A DNA stretch of 64,000 nucleotides from Klebsormidium nitens (taxonomy: Eukaryota; Streptophyta; Klebsormidiophyceae; Klebsormidiales; Klebsormidiaceae). Shown one piece after another: positions 46,001-58,000 of the stretch. Numbering within the stretch: the first letter of the stretch is position 1; the number at the start of each line of letters is the position of its first letter. The stretch is taken from contig DF236979.1 of assembly GCA_000708835.1 (NCBI GenBank), forward strand, positions 186,001 to 250,000. Reading direction: 5' to 3'. The notes under the pieces were generated by a model that did no database searches, was not told where the DNA came from, and was given only the letters and a program-made list of their open reading frames with translations. The position numbers and the translations under genes are program-made.

Positions 46001-46431
46001 GACGGCGCACCGGTGTCGCCCTTCACCTGAGCTTCAAGGTTTTTCTCAGTCTGCTTTGAGGTTGGCTGTTGATCCGGTGGGAGAGTTGGTCCTTTATTTT
46101 GCGAGTTTTCCGGCTTCTGCAAAAGTTCTGCCTCAGCTTTCCCATTTGTCTCTTCTTTCTCCTTCAATGCACTGCAGAGGACTCTGCGTGAGGCTCCTTT
46201 CTGACTCTGGCTTGTAATGCGACGCTCATAATCGCGAGAGCTTAGAAGAATTTGAGCTGGACGAGTGAATGAGCAGCTCTGCGCGCCATTCTTGCGCAAT
46301 TTTCCTTGAAAGCTGCAGGGGAATGACGGACAGCCGAAAGCAGGGCATCTTTTTGCTGGCAAGGAGCCGCCCAGGAAAGAAGTCGAAGGGTGCAGGAGAC
46401 TTCTTGCGGCCACTTTCCCGACAGACGCCAT
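40045..46431 (-). CDS. EGY3: EGY3-like plastid intramembrane protease relative lacking the zinc motif
   Basis: Plastid membrane protein of the EGY branch of site-2 (M50) proteases. Exons: 46431-45703, 45028-44837, 43823-43602, 42579-42341, 41854-41699 and 40400-40045, about 630 residues. Exon 1 encodes a transit-like N-terminus and a coiled segment (AEAVFRQLRQEKQRADKL-type region). Later blocks match EGY3: KCFSYTTYF, GNLRGPIEDI, VVQPKAEID, KYGIKLSPPYLIPS, ALFDVAASRAAAGW, IGPYADELGNVLP, FAGLLGMVITSLNLLPTGRLEGGR, and several hydrophobic helices to the end. The HExxH zinc site of active relatives is absent: the equivalent region reads GVATEIESVLPSRKALFD. It is therefore probably a pseudoprotease, as known for plant EGY3. 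Exon 5 has one extra T in the run 41819-41822 that breaks the frame; see findings. Intron 5 holds a large junction array. Confidence 0.9.
40829..41733 (-). repeat. Array of seven copies of the EGY3 exon 5 donor junction
   Basis: On the plus strand the motif CACCTAGCAGGCCTGCGAAGG, or a variant, appears at about 40829, 40954, 41066, 41266, 41333, 41425 and 41491. The real junction is at about 41691-41733. On the coding strand each reads as GCAGGCCTGCTAG|GTGGGC, with most retaining a GT donor. Spacing is irregular (about 66 to 200 bp). The last 10 or so codons (VAFAGLL) are largely kept. Two degraded copies of the exon 6 acceptor (ATGATGACCATG near 40500; GTGATGACCATGG near 40645) lie at the other end of the same intron. 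Confidence 0.9.
43912..44148 (-). repeat. Two copies of the EGY3 exon 3 acceptor junction
   Basis: GGGCTGGACCACGCA(C/T)GCCTGCGT-type blocks at about 43912-43945 and 44100-44148 copy the real acceptor region at about 43800-43835. The intron 3 acceptor of exon 4 is likewise copied at about 42655-42715 (real about 42545-42600). Confidence 0.85.
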
Positions 46432-47316
46432 GCTTCTCCCGGCCCCTTCCTCGCTCAATCCCAGTGTGGAATCAGATCTGACGACTCTACACAGTAATTT
46501 CAGCCGTCAATGCAACAACCACCTTCATCATCATGGAATGCATATGGCAGGGAAGCTGGGGAAGGCTGAAACCATGGTGATCGCCCCTGGAGGTGGCTTC
46601 CACTTCAACGGCTGCGCCAGCTCAGCTAGCGGCCCTGGATGCGTGTACCTGTCATCATCATTTAGGTATCCCCTCGTACTGGACCTTCATCGAACGGTTA
46701 GAGCTCCTCAAAGCGTTAGTGTTAAAAGTTCCAATCAGATCGACGGCCGGCAGCGATTGTAACCGTTAGAGTGCCACGTGGAAGGACCGCAGCCAATCGC
46801 TTGCAATTTCAAGAGCGTCTTTTGCGCTGACAGCCTCTCAGACTGCTTTGAGAGAGCGACGCGTGGCGCCAGAGATGTGTCTTGGCGCCACAAACAAGTA
46901 GAGCGCGCACACTCAGCAAAACCGTGACTGCAGCACTTCGGAGATCCTCTGATGCTGAAGAACCTTCCCTCCCAACACCTTGGGAGGATATTCCATTCTT
47001 TGAAAATGTTCCTGATGGTGGCACCGTTGCAGGCGCAAGAAAGATGAAAGGAGGCCCTGCTATACTCTTCTGAGCTGTTCAGGTGATATTGCGTAGGTTT
47101 GAATCACCTAAACATCGCAACCGGCTAGCTACTTGGTGTTACCCTCGTGTTACCTATCACAAAAGAGCTTGGGAGGAATACGAGGTAATCTGCGCGTTCA
47201 TTTCCTTCCTTGGGGTTGCTTGGCTAGCCTCAAGGCATTTTGACGCGAGCGGTGATTGTGAGAGCAAGAGGGCTCAAGCCTCGCCGGTACTATTAGTTCA
47301 GGTGTTTGGAGGCAAG
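46432..47316. promoter_or_regulatory. Divergent spacer between EGY3 and the galactolipid synthase gene
   Basis: The start of EGY3 (leftward) and the provisional start of the galactosyltransferase (rightward) bound this stretch. It holds open frames, for example around 46545-46665 with a TTTAG|GTATCC donor-like end. One or more could be an additional 5' exon of the galactosyltransferase gene, but I could not join them in phase. Confidence 0.4.
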
Positions 47317-50300
47317 ATGCACCAGTCCTTGGAGGCTTCTCCCACCAACATGAGTATTCGGGAGAGTGACAACACACGGTGGATTGAACAGGGTGCTGAG
47401 GACAGCAAGTGGGAAGAGGTGAAGCAGAGGAGGCGGCCAGGGAGAGCCACAGAGCCTTGGCAAGCTGTGAACACCACAAGTTACCTTGGGGATATTCACA
47501 ATCTGTGGCTAGGGGAGAACAAGGAGACAAGTTTCAGGCCCTGGAGGGATCCACGTAATACTTCAGCCCTTGTTTGCTTTTCCGTCTGGCCTCCTTCAGC
47601 TGTTGATTCACCGCATTGATCAGTTGCATGCAAGATTCACTATTTGCGCAGGGGCATAATTATGATCTGCTTTTGAAGTGGAGGTGATGAATGAGCAGTA
47701 CTATCTTGTAACTCCCAGAAACCTCCGGTGACATATCGCGTTGGCATTTCAGTCTGGTGGCATTGAGCTTCTTTTATGCTTCGGGCTATATCTAGATTGC
47801 CTCCCACAAAGGGTGTTGTCAGGCTCGGATTCGGCTCAGATCAGGGTCGGAATTCGCGGAGCATCCTTGAAATGTTTCAATCTGCTTGTATTCAGGGAGG
47901 GCAGTCTGGCCGGAGGATCTGCAGACTCTTCAGAAGCTGCTAGTGCATAGGCGAAGGCAGGCCTTTAGGGAGTGCATCAGGAAGCAGTTTCAAGACCCGT
48001 TGCCTCCCGCTGGAGTCCCCAACAACTGGCAAGCTTTGGTCGCAAACGCAGCCTCAGAGAGATGCGGGAGAGAAGGGGGCGACGGACTGGCCTACTTGGA
48101 TCAGAATGTAGTCACAGAGGGAGCAGTGGCTGGTTTGGAAGCTGCTGAGAAAGATGGTTCCAGTGTGACGGTTGTCTGCCCTAACCAGGAAGCAGATGAG
48201 CCAGAAGCTAGTGCAGCCTCCTGTAGTGCGGAGCTGGTGCCAGGGAGAGCCGCAGGATCAGAGCACGATGTCAGCAGCGCTGATGTGAGCGGGAGCGCTG
48301 ATGCGAGCGTCCTGTATGGCAAGTACATCCCGCAGGCAGCGGCCACAGAGCCTTATCTGCTGCCCGAGGTGTGTCCCTCGCTGCCGCTGCAAATGGCACT
48401 GGGGAACAGGGTTGTAACCATTGTGACCACAGCCGCATTGCCGTGGTTTACCGGGACCGCCATCAACCCCCTGCTGCGAGCAGCGTACCTGGCGCTGAAT
48501 CACAGGGTGCTGGTCACTTTGATGGTGAGTGTCAAATGAGCACTCTTACAGGGCTTCAAATATGAAGATCATCCGTTTTTTAGGGGGGCAATCCGTGCTT
48601 GCTGTTTTGCAGTTACGAGTGAAGCATGCACTTTTTGAAGGCGTTATTTTGCAGGAAACGAAGAGTCTACAGGGAAAGATTGCGCGCCTGCGGTTTTGCT
48701 TCTGGAATTAAATCGCTTTCAGTTTGGCCCTTTGGAAGAGCCATATTGGGGTGCCCCATTTGGTTACAGGAGGGGGATTCAGCAATGCAGACATCTTATT
48801 TGCCACAGTGCCGTCAACAATATCCTTGATTAGACACCGAAGCTTGCTTGCTTGAAATTTTGCAAGCAGACATGGGGCAGGGCCCTTGCGGTGTGGGGCC
48901 TCTGAGGATGGATATATGGCAGTATCTGATTAGTAGCCTTCTTACAGACCCTTCACAGAATGCTTAGACTGATTGCACTTCACAGTTCGGGGCCATCTTA
49001 TGTGCTAGGGCTCATCTTCTTTTCTAAAAAGCATGGCCTGCAGAGAGGTTCTTGTGTACCCTCTGGTAAATCCGAAGGTTTGTGAGAGTCTGGAATTGAT
49101 CTGTAGGAAGACACTATGGCCCTGCCCATACAGGTGCCGTGGCTGGAGGTGGAGGACCAGAAGCAGGTGTACCCCAAAGGAGTGGTTTTTACACAGAGGC
49201 AGGAGCAAGAGGAGCATATGCGCAAATGGCTCTGGGACCGCGTCAAGCTGCCTGTAAGCACTTGCTGACTCGGTGACCTTCTAAACGGGCATGCAGAATC
49301 CAGGCTGTTAGGTAGTTATGTCTGCACATGCCAAGGAGCAATTCCTTTCGAGTTTTTGGGGCCAACTGCATGCACAAAAGGCACTTCCATATTTCATTGC
49401 TAGTGGGGATGAGTGGTTGTTGAGGCATGCCACTCAGGCCCCTGGCCTTTGCACTCTTTGGAGCTTTAGTCTAGACATTTACTGACTGAAGAGCACCGCT
49501 TGTTTCAGCATCAGGTGTGACTTTTAACTTGTAAGGTCGGGGCTTTTGACGCATTGTTGATCTGTCATGTAACAAGGAAATAAAGGGGATTTTATTGAAT
49601 AGGGTCTGGATTCTTCATCAACTGCCCCATTCCTACTTATTTCAGATTTTTTTTCTTATCTGGTTTACTGTTGAAAGGAGGCGTTGAATACACCCTTAAG
49701 AAAAACAAGGACCTTTATCTTCTGAGATGCATGCAAAGGGACTGTTGATATAGAACTGGTGTGCAGTCCGACGGCAAGGTTAAAGATTGTGACTGCAAAA
49801 TAGGATTTATAATTCTTTCATCTCTTGGGATTTCTACTTACTGGCAGACACTTCAGATAATAGACAATACTTCCAAGAAAAGCAAGAGAAAACATTCAAG
49901 AGAGGTACAGGAACAGAAGTGTGGGGCCAGAAGAGAAAAGGACAAAAGGACGGCAACTGGAAAAGGAACCTTCCCTTGAGCATTTCCTGAACATTCTCAA
50001 ACATTCTTCCCTCACTCCAGGTCCACTTCCGCATCGCCTTCTACCCCGCCGTCTTCGACCTGCTCAAGTTCGGCATCTTCCCCACCCAAAAGATCGACGT
50101 CACTGAGCTCATCCCCCTACGCGAGCGTGATGTCGTCATTCTAGAAGAACCCGAGCACCTCAGCTGGTTCAACTACCAGGGGAAATGGCGCTCCAAGTTC
50201 CGCTTGAGCATTGGGGTGGGGCACACAAACTACATGGACTATTTGCGGCGCCAGGCGGGGGAGGCGTTCCCGCCGTTGATCCCGCTGATGTGGACGTTGA

Positions 50301-53300
50301 ACGTGCTGCTGGTGCGGGCAAACTGTCACAAGGTCATCCGGCTGTCTCGAGGAGTTCAGGTAAGTCACAAGCGATGAGACGTTTTGAAGTGTCTAGACTT
50401 TCTCTAAGCCTGAACCCTTTTCTTATTCCTTTCTCTTTGTAATTCGTTCTCTTTGTAACTCTGCGAGAAAGTCTATTCTCAGAGAAAGACAGCCCTGGTT
50501 GCTGGAAGGAATGTGGGCGGAGTGAGTGTGCTTGAAAAGTTGGGGTGGTGTGCAGTTGGAGGCTTGTTGCTGCACTGTTATCCATCAACGTCATTTACTG
50601 CTGATCATCAAAGAGGGCGTATTTAGACGCATCTGAATGACATGTCACAGGGCGACTGCTCAACAGGTCCCTCTGCTCTGAAGTCGCCGGAAGGCACATG
50701 TCTCGGTTTGTGTCTCTTAGCGAGAAAAACTGTGAAGCGGTGACCGATGTTGACGTTCACATCCGATCCGGTGACATGCCTAGTTTAAGCGTGCCCAAAA
50801 ACCTGTTACCAAGTTTCGTTGATGGTCTGCATTTGTCTTGTATCCACGTCGAAAAAATGTTTTCGTCCCCTGCAGTGGTTTTTCGACTCCGTGGTCTGCA
50901 ACGTGCACGGCGTCAGCCCCAACTTCTTAGACATCGGCGATCGCGTGCGCGAGCGTGCGCTTTCTCTCCTGGAGGACGGGTTCAGCAGCGAGGATGAGGT
51001 CAGCAGTGCGCGAATCCAGCCGCAGGCGGTGGAGGGATCCCTCTCGATCGCGCCGGAGGAACGTGCACAAGAGGGAAGGCAGCATGAAAGGTCCGAGGGG
51101 AATAACTTGCGGGAGCGGCGTGGGGTTATATGGAGCAAGGGGAATGAGCTACAATTGAACGGCAGGCCGGCGGTCGAACTGGTGAAGGATGTCAGCTTGT
51201 CGAGGTGGTTGAACTCTTCGGCTGAGAGTAGAGAGGAGCAATTTGACGAGGTAGCGGAGGCGGGTAAGAGTGGACAAGATTTGCAGTTGACACCAAGCGG
51301 CAAAAGTGAGGCGGAGCGGACGCCAACGTCGGTTCTGCATGGCCGAGTGTTTGAGGAGCGGGGAAGGAGGGGGGAAGTGGGGACTGCCAGTCCGAGCATC
51401 AGCGGTCGATCAGCGGGAGTTCCAGTGTCGGGAGAGCGACGGAGCAGGTCGCAGTTCTCCGGGGGCTGCTACTTTATTGGGCGAGCGATTTGGGGAAAGG
51501 GCTACCACGAGTTGTGTCAGCTTCTCAAGAAACAGAAAGAGGAGCTTGAGCTTCGTGCAGGAGAGTCAGAAGCGGGGTTTTCGGCGACCAAGGAAGGGGG
51601 ACAGGGCGCTTTCAGGTCGCCGAAACACAAGGTGGTGCAGCTAGAAGACTTGGACGGTCAGGCACTGCGCCCCGGGGGGGAGAAAGTCGACCCTGAGGGG
51701 GGGGCGGTTCCGCTGGTGCAGGAACGGGGGGGCGGCAGCACGTTCCGCCTCCTGAACCTGTGCATGCGAAGCAAGTTTCTGTGGCACCTGCAGACGATGT
51801 GGCTGAGGCGTCGGTACGGTGATCGTCTGAAATGGTTGGAACACGGGCGGCGCGCATTTTGCGCGGTGCAGGGCGGGGGCGAGAGGGCCCAGCCAGGGAA
51901 CCCCCCTGAAAGGGGGATGGGCCAGCGGGCCCCCCTGGAACGGGTGCATTCGGAGACTGGGGAGGTGAACAGCATAGTGGGATTGGACCGAGCGCCATGT
52001 GGGGGGGGCTGTGAACGATCAGAAGAAGCAAGGGGGGAAGCATCTGAGGAGGAGACTGGCGGCCCGTGTGGCGGGAAGAGTTTTGCAAATGGGGGTGTGT
52101 CTGAGAGAGGCGCTGCAGGGGGGGGTTTGGCAGACTTGGTGCACGTTGACTGCTATGGGACGGGGCCGCATGAGGGGGAGATTGAGGCGTTTGCGAAGGA
52201 GCACGCGCTTCCGCTGACGTTTCACGGGAGGATCGACCACAAGGAGCTCGTTCAGTACAAGGTAAGGGAAACGCGTGTCTCTGTTTTCTGTGGGTAGAGC
52301 AGGTTCAAATACTGTGTTACATGGCCTATCGTCTTGATGATGGGCCACAACGCTTACACGGAACGCCATAATTCCTGCTCCTGGGTTACATCTTCCTCCG
52401 AGCGATTGGTGGCTGCCTTGATTAGAGGTGCCTTTTGTGTTGCGCTTTGTCCGAGCTTGCAAAAAGACCCGCAGCTTCTCGTTCTGCTCATACTGTCGCC
52501 TTGGGAGCTTGCAGACCCGTGCTTCAATCTTCCAGGTTGTTGTTCTTAGAAACGGTAGAAGATCACCGTGTTCCATAGTCGTTGCTCACGTACTGAAGCG
52601 ACCTCTCGTTGTAGCAGCTCCCATGAGGGTGCAGAGCTTTTTCCACATCCCAAAAGCTAGTATACAGTATACAGATTTACTTGAACGCTGCTATCAGTGA
52701 CGTGGTGTAGCTCGCATTAGGGGGCGGAGCTTTCTTGGCTTCCCGAAAGCTAAGTATACAAGTTGACACCTCCAGGTATACGTCAACCCTGCCATCAGTG
52801 ACGTGGTGTGCACGGCGACCGCGGAGGCGCTGGCGATGGGCAAGTTTGCTGTGATTGCGGATCACAAGTCGAACGAGTTCTTCAAAGATAACTTCTCGGG
52901 CAACTGCATCACCTTCCCCTCGGACGACCCCGGTAAGGACTCCAACCAAAGCGCACGGATTATTGTCTGAATTCCTCTCAAATGACCGGACATTTCAAAG
53001 ATTTGATTTTGCACTGTTTACGCTGGTTAACCCTATCAGCAACGCACTCGCCTATAAATGAAACTTTCTGCTGCTGGCGCTTGTTTTTATTTCCGAACAC
53101 TATGTGCTCATCTGCGCTGGTGTCCGACTTTCGAGCAGTGGCTGGATTAACCGTCTTCGAAGTGTTACCATTACAATGAAGAGTCTGACATGCTCGTTGT
53201 ATGTCTCCACAGACGAGTTCCTGCGCTGCCTCCACTTCGCGCTGGCGCACGAGCCCGCACCGCTGACGGCAGAGCAGAGAAGGCTTCTGACTTGGGAAGC

Positions 53301-53337
53301 AGCGACCGAGCGTTTCATGCAAGCGGCTGGGTTGTAG
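47317..53337 (+). CDS. Digalactosyldiacylglycerol synthase (GT4 family) with two large insertions
   Basis: UDP-galactose-dependent glycosyltransferase of the DGD1/DGD2 family, which makes digalactosyldiacylglycerol at the plastid envelope. Exons: 47317-47554, 47896-48524, 49134-49253, 50021-50359, 50876-52261, 52776-52932 and 53213-53337. They join in phase to 997 residues. Family blocks are [138 protein letters not shown] and [11 protein letters not shown]. Exon 5 encodes 462 residues where relatives need about 115. The surplus is two Gly/Glu/Arg-rich, low-similarity insertions (about 50960-51450 and 51560-52120). The start is provisional: 47317 is the first good ATG of the exon, but an earlier exon could exist. 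A copy of the exon 6 acceptor lies in intron 5. Confidence 0.9.
52651..52710 (+). repeat. Degraded copy of the galactolipid synthase exon 6 acceptor junction
   Basis: The sequence CTATCAGTGACGTGGTGTAG preceded by AGTATACAG copies the start of exon 6 (52776 on; CCATCAGTGACGTGGTGTGC). The copy has a stop codon in the equivalent frame. The flanking AAAGCTA(A)GTATACA occurs in both. Confidence 0.85.
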
Positions 53338-53610
53338 GCAGTCGAGTCCACAGGTGATTCAAAGTTACGGGTGGGTAAAAGGGCAAAGGTATATTCTTTG
53401 GTATGTATCAAGGGGCGGTGGTATAGCTGCATCAAAATGCCATTGTAGAAAGGTTTTATGGCCCTTTTCGTTATGATCAAGCCGCGCTGAGCAGAATCCT
53501 GTACAGATTCACGAAGATACATAGGTCGAACTTACGAATGTACTTGGTACCGGAGAAACCACAGTAGGTACGTTATAAAGGCATTCAATAATAACAAGCT
53601 CGCACATGGT
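53338..53610. other. Downstream flank of the galactolipid synthase gene
   Basis: This presumably carries the 3' untranslated region up to the foldback element. Nothing else is recognised. Confidence 0.4.
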
Positions 53611-53614
53611 TTAA

Positions 53615-54335
53615 GGTGGTAAGACGGTATTCTACAGTGGGAGCGCATTCAAAACCCTAAAACTTGATGTACACATCATGGATTCACATTCCGTTTTTTC
53701 GAGGTGGTTAGTGCTATTGAGAAGCATGTTTGGAAGCCCCTCGAACCATGATACAACATGCCAAAGCAGAACGAAGCACATGAGAAGTTGGCAAAATGTG
53801 CAAAACCCCCTCGGCAAACATTTTCGTAGGAATAAATCTGAAAGATAGAATCCGTCCGAAAGGGACGAAATGTTCATGGGGGCAAGCTGGGATGTCAAAA
53901 TCAATTTTTGTAGCCCATTCCTCCAGAGGGTGTACCAAATACCACCATGCTTTTCCAGAAAACCCTGAAAACTGCGCAAAACTGTTGTTTTCCGGAAAAG
54001 CATGGTGGTATTTGGTACACCCTCTGGAGGAATGGGCTACAAAAATTGTTTTTGACATCCCAGCTTGCCCCCATGAACATTTCGTCCCTTTCGGACGGAT
54101 TCTATCTCTCAGATTTATTCCTACGAAAATGTTTGCCGAGGGGGTTCTGCACATTTTGCCAACTTCTCATGTGCTTCGTTCTGCTTTGGCATGTTGTATC
54201 ATGGTTCGAGGGGCTTTCAAACATGCTACTCAATAGCACTAACCACCTCGAAAAAACGGAATGTGAATCCATGATGTGTACATCAAGTTTTAGGGTTTTG
54301 AATGTACTCCCACTTTAGAATACCGTCTTACCACC
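53615..54335. mobile_element. Foldback element: near-perfect 342-bp palindrome flanked by TTAA
   Basis: The left arm 53615-53956 and right arm 53994-54335 have the same length and are nearly perfect reverse complements around a 37-bp centre. Both ends read GGTGGTAAGACGGTATTCTA inward. TTAA stands immediately outside each end (53611-53614 and 54336-54339), which would fit a TTAA or TA target duplication. There is no transposase. Because each arm mirrors the other, open frames of about 120-146 codons appear on both strands, but they resemble no known protein. Transcription would give a long double-stranded RNA. Confidence 0.9.
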
Positions 54336-54339
54336 TTAA

Positions 54340-55099
54340 GATTCGTTTTGATCTGCATTGACCCTCTGCATGGCCGGCTGGGTGCGAAATCTGCATGCCA
54401 TTTTGTATCGATCAGAAAAAGCTCAAACTGATGATTCTCGAAGGAAGTGTATCATGCATTGCGTCATGTTCGCACATATGGCTAAGGGCCGGCTGTAGTG
54501 ACTACTTTCAAGTCGTGACAACAACCAGAGTGCATGAGTAGATCATGTACCAACACATATGCATACGCGCGAAAGTACAGTAACATGTGAAAACAAATAC
54601 TACACGGACAGTTGGATCAAGTTCCAAATTATACGACATTTATTGAAACACGACATATGGCCCGACGTTGCTGGTGCTGCCATGGGCGGGTCAATTTGTG
54701 CTGCCAATGGTCAATATTTTGAGCACAAAACGCAATGACCGCTGTTACTGGCACTAACCTCTACAAAAATCGCATCAAAATCAGCAATGACATCCATCAC
54801 TCCTTCAATGCGCCGCATAGAATCGATGTCCGAATCTGGATAAGGGCTGCATGGAGCACTCTTATGATGTGCAATTGCACCATATCCGCTTTGCGCACAA
54901 TTGACATACCACAAAACCCTTAAAATGTTTTCAAAAGTATCTTATACCGAGCAGTAAGCCCACCTATGACTCTCCAATTTCCTCAGTGCAAGTCCTGAGC
55001 CATGACTCTTCTGAAAATTGCTTCACGAACCTGACCTTTCAATACTGACTGCCCCTGCAGCATTATTTAGAATCTCAATTACCCTTAGCTACAGCACTC
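54340..55099. other. Spacer between the foldback element and the YlmG gene, no gene seen
   Basis: This is the right part of the convergent spacer between the galactolipid synthase and YlmG genes. It is AT-rich in the middle. I see no coding or RNA gene. Confidence 0.45.
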
Positions 55100-58000
55100 C
55101 TAAGACGTTGCGCCCCACAGACTGCTCTCCTTGAGCGACTTCTCATTGATGCCGATGAGTGACTCGAAGAAGCCCATGAACGCAAAGGCGGCCAGCGGAG
55201 ACAGGTCCAAGTTTCCGACGACTGGGATGATGGACTTGAAGCTGTACGGCAAGAGGGCAAATGGATCAGCAGAGCTGAGAGCAACAAAGCAGTTGTGTCT
55301 ATCGGGCAGAGAAAAATGACGCCTAGACTTGTTGGTCGCTGTGAAGCATGCTCGATTGTCACGTTTGGGGTAGGCTATCACGAAGTGGGAATAGGCTATG
55401 GCGAAGGGAGTAGCAAGCAAGCGCCTATGGTTGCCCATTGCCCTTCTCTCATTTTCAGTTTCATGAATGGCTCGTTGGCATCACCGAAGGAGATGGAAGC
55501 TTTTTTATTGAGCGCCAAATTCTCAAGCAAAAGGGAGAGCAAAAAAGAAAAAAAGGGGCAAGAGTGAAACGAAGAACGCCGATCTCATCTTTGAAAAATA
55601 CCGCTTTCGAAATATGTGTTGACTCTCAAATCGTGGTCGGGGAGCTTAGAGACACACTACCCTTTCCGGCAAAAACTTCTGCAAGGGGATCAGTAGTAGA
55701 GACGGACAGCTACCAACAGCAGGGTACCAACGGCAGACGGCAAGAGATGGTGTCCACTCGTAAGGAATCTTTCTTTACACAACTCCTCCAATCAATCCCT
55801 TGAAGCCTCACTACTCTGAAGATTTATCTAGCAGATCTGTAGGAAAGGCGCAAGAAAACATCCGTTGGACTTGGTTTCGGACTGTAGCTCAGACACCCGG
55901 ACGACAAGCCATTGTCAAGTTTTTTTCCCAGTAGGGTCCACCAACTTGCTCCGTATTAGGGTTATCCCTCTAAATTTCCCAGTCTTCCAAAAGCGCCAAC
56001 GAACCGTGAATAAACTGGTGTTCTCTCAAGTTGCGCGCTTGTCGACCAATCCGGTCTGCAGTTATCCCTATGTTACAAACCATGCCGAATTCGATATCAT
56101 GCGCGCTCGGAAGCTTTTCCGTGGTTTCGGACAGGTTGAAAGGAAACCGCTCCGCCCAGTCAACCACGGTTACGCTCAGAATTGCTGAATGCTAAGAGAA
56201 AGAAGTCAGAAGCCTTTGTGAAGCTCACAGATTGAGGTAAGGGTCCGTCAGTTCCCGGGACGCCTTGAGCGGGTGCTTGTCCCAGGGCAGGTTAGGGAAC
56301 CAGGTTAGCACGATCCGGAGGAGAAGCAGCCCACGGAAGATGAAGAGCACCTGCGGTTAAGAGATAACCCTGGTCTGTTTCTTGGTTGAAGAAGCCATAA
56401 AAACACGGAGCATGGCAAGATTCTTGGAGCGAATGGAGTTGAAAAGCAACTTGACCGCAAAGGTGGGAGGATTTGTCACTGAATCTCGGGGCTAGATTTG
56501 AGGGCATGCTTCAGAAGCTCCGGAGGCAGGCAGGTGAGTATCTTCGACAAAAGCAGCGCCCATTGTATAACATTCATTTCCTAAAGGACAAAAGACTAAC
56601 ACTGAGGACCATGTCTTTGTTAGGCTGGATTATGACCGGACCCTGAATACCCGAAAAGGATTAACCAGACAAGCCTAGCAGTGCTCGGAAAAGTGACAGC
56701 CTATCTCTTCGCTCATGCAAAAATTGAACTCTATGCCTTGATACAATGAGAAACAGACTGCTTTCAAAACCGAGATAAGCAGCTGACACGTGATCAAGCA
56801 TCCGCTCATGGCAGGAACCCAAAGCTGATGGCGTCTCTTGCAGCAGTGGATTCAAAGAAACTCCTAACATTCCAACACGGCACAGCATTGAAAGTGAAAA
56901 AGAGAACTTCATAGCAGCAGACCGGGCTGAAATCGTGAAAGCTGACAAGAGGCGAAGTTTTTGGCTATGAGTTATCCAATGAGCCTCCTGATTGATTATT
57001 ACGTCCAGGGGGGAAAAAGAGGGTCGGTGCTTTCAACTACGGTCCATCAAGTCATTGTTCACTTGCTGACAAAGAATCGGGGCAGCTATCCTCACAAGCG
57101 GGGGTCAATGTGACGCTCACAGAAAGAAAAGACTGACGTGTTCATTTGAGCAGCATAGATTCCTTCGGAAGCTGGTGCTTCAAACAGAAGTCCCCGCAGA
57201 GCGCAACTCAGGAGTTCCTGTAAAAAGTCAAGCACTCCAACAGTGCATCACAATAGAACAAATAGAGGACCAATTGGGGCCACAACCTATTTGCCACTTT
57301 ATTACCCGCCACACTTCAAGCTGCAACAAGCGCGATGAACAAGTCTATCACGAGGACTTTGTCGGAATTACCAATGATATGAAACATAGGTAAACCGCAC
57401 GACTAACCTGCTCAGCATACACGAGACTGCAGGAAACTGCGTGTAGATCGCTCCCAGCCAAAAAAAAGAACTCCGTATGCACTCTGTTATTGTCCCTTTG
57501 AAAAGAATGCGAAAGTTTCTGGCGGAACCTCTAGTGTTTCAGCTACTTGATAACCCTTGTCATCAATGAGCTGCAGACACCTCCGCTAGACCAAAAAGAA
57601 GAACGTTCTGGTGCCTTTCTACTCGTTAGGCAAGCTAAAAAAGAAACAATCGCTTGGGTAAGACTGGCTATATCCCATGTCAATTGCTTCAGGACTGCAG
57701 TCACAAGCTCTGTGCCAACCATGCATACACACGAGGCCAAAGTCCGCAGCATTACCTTTCTCGGAAAAGTACCGGGACACAGAGAAGCCATCTCATAACA
57801 ACAAGGTGGTGCGCAATGCTGTCAAATTAAGGAGCTGCGCACCTGTTCTACCTTAACTATCTAGGCTCGCATAGAAAAGCTCTGTTGATCTCTGGGGAAA
57901 CCACACAACACACCAGTCTTCTGGAAAGAAGACAAACAAACAGACGCGACACTCTAAATGTCACAAAGGACACAGCAGTTGACAATTCCATCAGAGAAAC

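Noticed and set aside
46430-46762. Possible small gene or 5' exon between EGY3 and the galactolipid synthase
   Set aside because: I could not join it in phase with downstream exons and it overlaps the EGY3 start antisense. It is left as unresolved spacer.
50806-51399. A minus-strand open frame of 197 codons
   Set aside because: It is antisense to the galactolipid synthase insertion and has no recognisable motif.
53714-54236. Open frames of up to 146 codons on both strands of the palindrome
   Set aside because: The frames mirror each other because the DNA is a palindrome. They match no known protein and have no splice context.
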